Shown: positions 59,168 through 64,000 of the stretch, one piece after another
Layout of the letters: the number at the start of each line of letters is the position of its first letter
How positions within the stretch are numbered: the first letter of the stretch is position 1
Assembly (NCBI RefSeq): GCF_029542785.1
Contig: NC_083375.1
Coordinates: 496,001 to 560,000, forward strand
Direction: 5' to 3'
Length of the DNA stretch: 64,000 nt
Origin: Malassezia japonica
Lineage: Eukaryota > Basidiomycota > Malasseziomycetes > Malasseziales > Malasseziaceae
Notes under the pieces: generated by a model
The model's database searches: none
Told to the model about the DNA's origin: nothing
What the model saw: only the letters and a program-made list of their open reading frames with translations
Position numbers and translations under genes: made by a program

Positions 59168-61039
59168 TTAGTTGCCACCAATGAGGTTAGCAGCAACCTC
59201 GGCGATGCCGTAGGTAACCGACATCAGGTGGGTCGAGAAAGAAATCGGGGGGACCGAGGCGTCGACGACACGGATGTTCGACGTGCCGTACACCTTGAGG
59301 TCGTTGCCGACGACACCGCCCTGCGAGCGGGGGAGCATCGACGAGGTGCAGCTGGGGTGGTACTCGGTACCGCCGACCTGGCGCACCCAGTTCTCAATGT
59401 CGTCGTTGCTCTGGACGTTGCTGCCGGGGTTCTGCTCGTAGTCGATCAGGTCCTTGAGCGGCGACTGCTGGGCGAGCTTACGGATCAGCTTGACACCCTG
59501 GCGCAGGATCACCAGGTCAGTGTTCTGCGAGAGGTAGCCGGGGTCAATGTTGGGGTTGGCAAAGGGGTTCTTGCTCGTGATCTTCACCGAGCCACGCGAC
59601 ATGGGGTGCTGCAGGGCGGCCTGGATCGAAATGCTGCCGAACATGACGTTGCCGAGGATCTCGAGCGGGGCCACCTTCGAGGGGTAGATGTCGTTGACAA
59701 TGGCCGAGTAGGTCTTGCGCATACCCTTCTTCACAGCGCTGGGGGCGTCAAAGCCGCTGATGATACCATCGACGCTGTTCTGGATCTTGCTGACGAACGA
59801 GTCGGGGTCCTTGAAGAGCTTGTCCATGCCGACGTACGACACAGCCGCGTTCACGTACGAGTCCTTCTTGGCGTTGCCAGTGAGCGACGAGGGGCCGACA
59901 TCCGACTTCTTCTTGGGCTTGAACGACATGCCGACCGAAAGGTGGTCCTGCAGGTTCGCACCGACACCGGGCAGGTCGACCGCGACGTCAATGTTGTGGC
60001 TCTTGAGCAGGCTCGCGGGGCCGATACCCGAGAGCTGAAGGATCTGGGGGGTGTTGATCGCACCACCGCTCACAATAACCTCCTTGTTGGCGTGCACGGT
60101 GTGGCGGTCCTCGTCGCTGCTAGCAGCGTACTCAACGCCGGTCGCCACAACGTTGTCGGGGTTCGAGCGGTCCAGGTGGATCTTGGTCACGCGGTGGCCA
60201 GTGAGGACGTGCAGGTTCGAGCGGCGGGAAACGGGGTCAAGGTACGCGTTGCGCGAGAAGCTGCGCGTCCAGTCGTCCTTGTTGATGGTCGAGGTGGCCA
60301 CGTAGGTACCCCAGTTGTTGCCGTTGTACGGGTCGTGGTTGATCTCGCCCAACACCGAGTCGGCCGACTTGACAAAGGCGCCGATCGGAGGGTGGGTGAT
60401 ACCCGACCAAGTGGTGTGCAGGGGGCCGTTGTGGCCGTGGGAGCTCGACTCGTACTCGATGTGGGCCTGGTCGGCGACGCTGCTGAGGGGAGTGCCAAAG
60501 TTCTCGCTCTTCTTCATCGCAGACAGGAACGAGTCCCAGTCCCAGTTGCCACCAGCAAGGTCGTTCCAGATGTTCTGCTCCTTCTTGCTGTTGCGGACGT
60601 AGTAAAGACCGTTGATGGCCGAGCTACCACCCAGAACCTTACCGCGGGGCCATGAGGCGCGGCGGCCGTTCATGTAGTTCTGCTTCGTGGTCTTCCACTG
60701 CCAGTCGTACTGGGTGTTGACCGACGAGTCGTACAGGTTGGCAGCGGGAACGGTGAACTTCTCATCGTCGTCGTAGCCCGAGTTACCAGCCTCGATGACG
60801 GCCACCGAGTTGGACTTGTCCTCCGTGAGGCGGCCGGCCAGCGCAAGACCGGCGGTGCCACCACCGATGATCACGTAGTCGTAGGACTTGCCGTCCAGAT
60901 CCCAGCCATTGCCGGTCGTCTGACGCTTAGTGAAGTGGACGGTCTCATTGGAGGCCGGCGAGGGCTGCGCGGCAGTGCACGACGCCGTGGCGAGCACAGC
61001 GAGGGGCACGGCGGCCCAGTTACCGAGGGTGAGCTTCAT
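59168..61039 (-). CDS. Secreted GMC-family FAD oxidoreductase
   Basis: 623 aa, intronless. Signal peptide at 1-24 (LAVLATASCTAAQP). FAD-binding DYVIIGGGTAGLALAGRLTED near 55, EAGNSGYDDDEKF, the GMC signature 1-like WPRGKVLGGSSAINGLYYV near 126, signature 2 SGGAINTPQILQLSGIGP, and the C-terminal active-site region EYHPSCTSSMLPRSQGG with DASVPPISFSTHLMSVTYGIAE. GMC enzymes oxidise alcohols, sugars or choline; fungal secreted ones include aryl-alcohol and glucose oxidases. Closest neighbour is the paralogue at 61473, same strand. Two conserved Cys are present. No GPI tail is seen, so it is probably secreted freely. Confidence 0.93.
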   Translation of the reverse strand: MKLTLGNWAAVPLAVLATASCTAAQPSPASNETVHFTKRQTTGNGWDLDGKSYDYVIIGGGTAGLALAGRLTEDKSNSVAVIEAGNSGYDDDEKFTVPAANLYDSSVNTQYDWQWKTTKQNYMNGRRASWPRGKVLGGSSAINGLYYVRNSKKEQNIWNDLAGGNWDWDSFLSAMKKSENFGTPLSSVADQAHIEYESSSHGHNGPLHTTWSGITHPPIGAFVKSADSVLGEINHDPYNGNNWGTYVATSTINKDDWTRSFSRNAYLDPVSRRSNLHVLTGHRVTKIHLDRSNPDNVVATGVEYAASSDEDRHTVHANKEVIVSGGAINTPQILQLSGIGPASLLKSHNIDVAVDLPGVGANLQDHLSVGMSFKPKKKSDVGPSSLTGNAKKDSYVNAAVSYVGMDKLFKDPDSFVSKIQNSVDGIISGFDAPSAVKKGMRKTYSAIVNDIYPSKVAPLEILGNVMFGSISIQAALQHPMSRGSVKITSKNPFANPNIDPGYLSQNTDLVILRQGVKLIRKLAQQSPLKDLIDYEQNPGSNVQSNDDIENWVRQVGGTEYHPSCTSSMLPRSQGGVVGNDLKVYGTSNIRVVDASVPPISFSTHLMSVTYGIAEVAANLIGGN

Positions 61040-61472
61040 GGGATGGTTGAGGGGATAAAGAAAAACAACGCGTCCGTTCGCAATTCATACCGGCGCGAGT
61101 TTGTGCCGCCCCGGGCTTCCGCGTAGAGTCTGGCGTCTGGATCGCGACACAGCTGCAAGAATCAGCCCATCACAAAGCGTAGGGCTATTTGCAGCTGCAT
61201 CAGTGGCCACGTAACTCCACACAGAATTTAGTGTCGGAAAGAAATTGTCCTATTGGTCTAAATACCGCGCCAAGCTCGACCCTGCTCCGTCACATCGATG
61301 CAGGTAGGGTTTGACGTGCCTGCAGCGCGTGCCCGAAATCACATGGCGGACGCGTTCCAACGCGTCCTTGCACCCGGCGCGTTGAGGGGTGGCGCGTATT
61401 AGCAATTTTCATGCATGCCGTAAGAGGGGGAGGTAGATCGGTGATGACCTTGGTATCGGTGGTATCCAAATT
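61040..61472 (-). promoter_or_regulatory. 433-bp intergenic region between the two GMC genes
   Basis: Contains the promoter of the proximal GMC gene. TATTGG at 61250-61255 is an inverted CCAAT box. A pyrimidine/AT-rich patch lies near the ATG (GGATAAAGAAAAACAACG on the plus strand). The part next to the distal gene's stop (61385-61472) is A/T-rich. I see no further gene. Confidence 0.4.
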
Positions 61473-63616
61473 TTAAAGCATCAGCACAAGAACCGCTGCA
61501 ATGAGCGAGCCCAGGGTGCCAAGCAGGCTGACGGGCGCAAGGGCAGCGGCACCGTTGCCAGAGCCAGAGCCAGAGCCCGAGCCCGAGCCCGAGCCCGAGC
61601 CAGAGCCAGAGCCAGAGCCACTGCCGCTCGAGCCACCCTTACTGCCCGACGAGCCAGAGCCACTCGAGCCGCCAGACTGTTTGTTGTAGTTGTCCTTGTT
61701 CTTGATGACAATTTCGGAACCAATTTCGGCAATGCCGTAGACAATCGCCATCAAATGTGCCGAAACAGACAGCGGGGGAACGGCAGCATCGATCACGCGC
61801 AGGTTGCTCGTGCCGTACACGAGCAGGTTCGTGTCAACGACACCACCGGCATCGCGAGGAAGCATCGAGCAAGTGCAGCTGGGGTGGAACTCGGTACCGA
61901 CAACACCGCGGATCCAGTTGTCCAACGCCGCATCACTCGTCACCCCGGAACCAGGCTTTGTCTCAGTAGCAAAGTGATCGCTGAGCGGTGCCTGCTGGCC
62001 AATCTTGCGGGCCATCTGGAAGCCGGCACGCAGGATAGCCATGTCACTGTCTTGCTCAAGGTACTGGGGGTTGATGTTGGGTGCGTCGAAAATGTCTTGT
62101 GACTCGATGGTGATCGAACCACGCGAGAAGGGGTGTTGGAGCGCAGCTTGCACCTGCATCTGGCCGAAAGCCATCGAGAAGAGCAGCTCCATCGCACCAA
62201 TATGCGTGCCGTAAATGTGGTTGGCCGTCGCGCTGTAGGTCATGTTGTAGCCCTTCTTGACGGCGTCGGGCGCATTGTACGCAGCAACCGCCTTGGAGAT
62301 GTTGCCACGGGCAGCACCCATGACCTGATCTTCGAGCTTGCCAAGCAGCTGGCTCGTGTTGGTGTACGACGTAGCACTGTTCACGAACGAGTCCGTCTTG
62401 GCATCACCCGTGATCTTCGAGGGAGCGAGCTCCGAAACGTTCTTCGGCGAGTACTCGACACCACCCGACAGATGGTCTTGCAGGTGGTAGCCAACACCGG
62501 GGAGGTCGACCACGACAGGCACCTTCTTCGACTTGAGCAGGTTAGCATCACCGATACCCGAGATCTGGAGAATCTGGGGGTCGTTCACCGAGCCGGCACT
62601 GAGAATCACCTCGCGCTTCGCCTTGACCTGGTACACCTTGCCACCACGCTTCTTCATAAAGTCCACGCTAGTCGCTGTGACACTGTCCTTGTTCGAGGTG
62701 TCAAAGTTGATCTTCGACACCATGTAGCCAGTCAGCACAACAAGGTTCGAGCGGTAAGTGAAGGGGTCAATGTAGCCAGTGCGCGAAGTGCTGCGCGTCC
62801 AGTTGCTGGGGTTGATCGCCGAGTTGGCCACAAAAGTGCCCCACGCGTTGCCGCTGTCGGGGTTGTTCGTAGCAGGCGCCGACACGACCGAAGCACTCTC
62901 AATAAAGGCACCGACGGGAGCGTACGACACAGCAGGCCATGACACCTGAATAGGGCCCTTGCTGCCGTGCGCAGTCTCGTTCCAGTGGATCTCACCCAAC
63001 TGGCGGGCCTCGTCGGTGGGCGGAGTGAAAGACTCGCTCTTCTTCATCGCACGGAGCATGTTCTCCCAGCTCCAGTTGTCCTTGCCACCGTCAACAAGGC
63101 TAGCCCAGAGGTTCTGTTCCAGGGCGCTCTGGCGGACGTAGTAGAGACCGTTGATCGCCGAGCTACCACCAAGCACCTTGCCACGGGGCCAGGGCTTCGA
63201 CTGGCCGTTGAGGCCATCCTGGGGGGTCGTCGTCCAGTTCCAGTTCAGGTCGGACTGCACAGGCGAGTTGTACAAGTTGCCAGCAGGCACATCGATTTTC
63301 GCCGCTTCGTCGGACTCCAGACCGGTTCCGCCGGCCTCGATCACAGCCACATTCAGGCTGGGATCCTCCGAAAGGCGCGAGGCGACAACAAGACCAGCCT
63401 GGCCACCGCCAATAATCACATAGTCAAACTCCTTGTCTGGGGTTAGCAAAACACTTGTGAAAAAAACATACTCTGAACGTCGTTCGCCTTGGTAGTCAAG
63501 GCGCGCTTCGCAATGTGCGCGTGGTGACGCATAGCATCTTGGGCATAGCTGAATTCTACAACACAAAGAAAAACAACTGCGAAGGCCCCCAACCAGGAGC
63601 GGAAAAGGACCGACAT
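61473..63616 (-). CDS. GMC-family FAD oxidoreductase, probably GPI-anchored
   Basis: 702 aa from two exons; a 35-nt intron at 63437-63471 is the longest in the window. Exon 1 gives MSVLFRSWLGAFAVVFLCVV and FSYAQDAMRHHAHIAKRALT, a signal peptide and pro-region with a KR site. Exon 2 carries FDYVIIGGGQAGLVVASRLSE, WPRGKVLGGSSAINGLYYV, SAGSVNDPQILQISGIGD and TEFHPSCTCSMLPRDAGGV with DAAVPPLSVSAHLMAIVYG. The last 70 residues are a long Gly/Ser repeat followed by a hydrophobic tail (LLGTLGSLIAAVLVLML), the pattern of a GPI-attachment signal; so the enzyme likely sits on the cell surface. Its sister at 59168 lacks this tail. Confidence 0.92.
61549..61690. repeat. Gly/Ser-encoding low-complexity tract (6-bp repeats)
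   Basis: Runs of GAGCCA/GAGCCC hexamers on the plus strand encode SG repeats in the minus-strand GMC gene. The hexamer unit is a multiple of three, so copy-number change would alter spacer length without breaking the frame. Confidence 0.85.
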
Positions 63617-64000
63617 TGGCAAAACACCAAGAATGAGAGGATGGTAAAGAAGCGAAGGTGAGTTCAACAAACAAGCCACCTGCACGGTACGCAGCCACAA
63701 ACACTGCCAGGGGCAAGGGCGTGTCCGTGTCCGTGCCGCGGCTCAATTATCTACCGACCAATCACAGGGCGCGTGTCGGCTTCTCGCCGCGGTTACAGGC
63801 TCCATCGCGCGTCGGCTTCCTTCTACACTGGTGCTTAGCTAATCTATCGGATCATGATTCGCTAGGAAGTACATGCCGCGCACGGCTCAAGCCTTGGCGC
63901 GTGGCAATTCATCGGTGATTCGGAGTGTGGTCCGGTTGGCTCGGCGTCTTTCGCTAGCGCTTCGCGACGCGTGAATTCGCACCTGCGGGTGCATCGACCA
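63617..64000 (-). promoter_or_regulatory. Upstream region of the distal GMC gene, to the window end
   Basis: No gene is convincing here. The 50 bp before ATG 63616 hold AGAATGAGAGGATGG and CT/GA-rich sequence. The last 250 bp have no frame with recognisable features on either strand. It presumably contains the GMC promoter and perhaps the edge of another gene. Confidence 0.3.

Noticed and set aside
59228..60655. Plus-strand 475-aa frame over the proximal GMC gene
   Set aside because: Val/Asp/Arg low-complexity translation antisense to a complete GMC enzyme.
61555..61620. Possible CRISPR-like or regulatory repeat array
   Set aside because: It is a hexamer microsatellite coding for Gly/Ser in the GMC gene, with no spacers.

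Overview
This is a gene-dense, GC-rich stretch of a fungal nuclear genome. The gene set is fungal: exocyst Sec5, Sro7/Lgl, tricalbin, PKR1, SHY1, a Zn2Cys6 factor, a YOR1-like ABC pair, a GRASP homologue and GMC oxidoreductases. The GC-biased third positions, tiny introns and near-absent intergenic DNA point to a basidiomycete with a reduced genome. A Malassezia-like yeast (Ustilaginomycotina) is my best guess, but that is inference and needs a homology search. I see about 35 protein genes, including one running off the left edge, and recognise no tRNA, rRNA, CRISPR or transposon.

Layout. 1-1334: edge gene and an unrecognised protein. 1675-11443: tandem pair of ABCC multidrug transporters with a near-identical 3' tract. 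11515-18028: adenosine kinase, proteasome RPN5, exocyst SEC5, SHY1. 18187-25050: complex I 51-kDa subunit, PKR1, sphingolipid desaturase, glutathione synthetase, a mitochondrial-looking membrane protein, RVB2. 25131-32992: ataxin-3-like deubiquitinase, Cys-rich Zn2Cys6 factor, an unknown spliced gene, amino-acid permease, TVP38-like protein. 33155-45062: tricalbin, Lgl/Sro7, a DUF1308-like plus LCCL membrane ORF, SUS1. 45102-52728: flavin-binding protein, acyl-CoA synthetase, F-box protein, FUSC/ArAE-type transporter, LYRM2-like. 52729-53069: non-coding DNA with strong hairpins. 53070-59028: Gfo/Idh/MocA dehydrogenase, small SLX4, DUF1769 protein, GH5 glucanase, GRASP. 59168-63616: two GMC oxidoreductases, the distal one probably GPI-anchored.

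The main result is architectural. By joining reading frames I reconstructed 46 introns in 22 genes, and 39 are exactly 22 nt. They share a fixed layout (usually GTACGT, seven free bases, CTNAN, then NCAG) with the putative branch-point A always at intron position 17. Because 22 is not a multiple of three, retaining any one shifts the frame. Compaction extends to gene borders: six convergent pairs have stop codons 0-8 nt apart, and several divergent pairs share promoters of only 35-100 bp.

Gene starts were set at the first plausible in-frame ATG. Products are called from motifs read by eye; no search was run.
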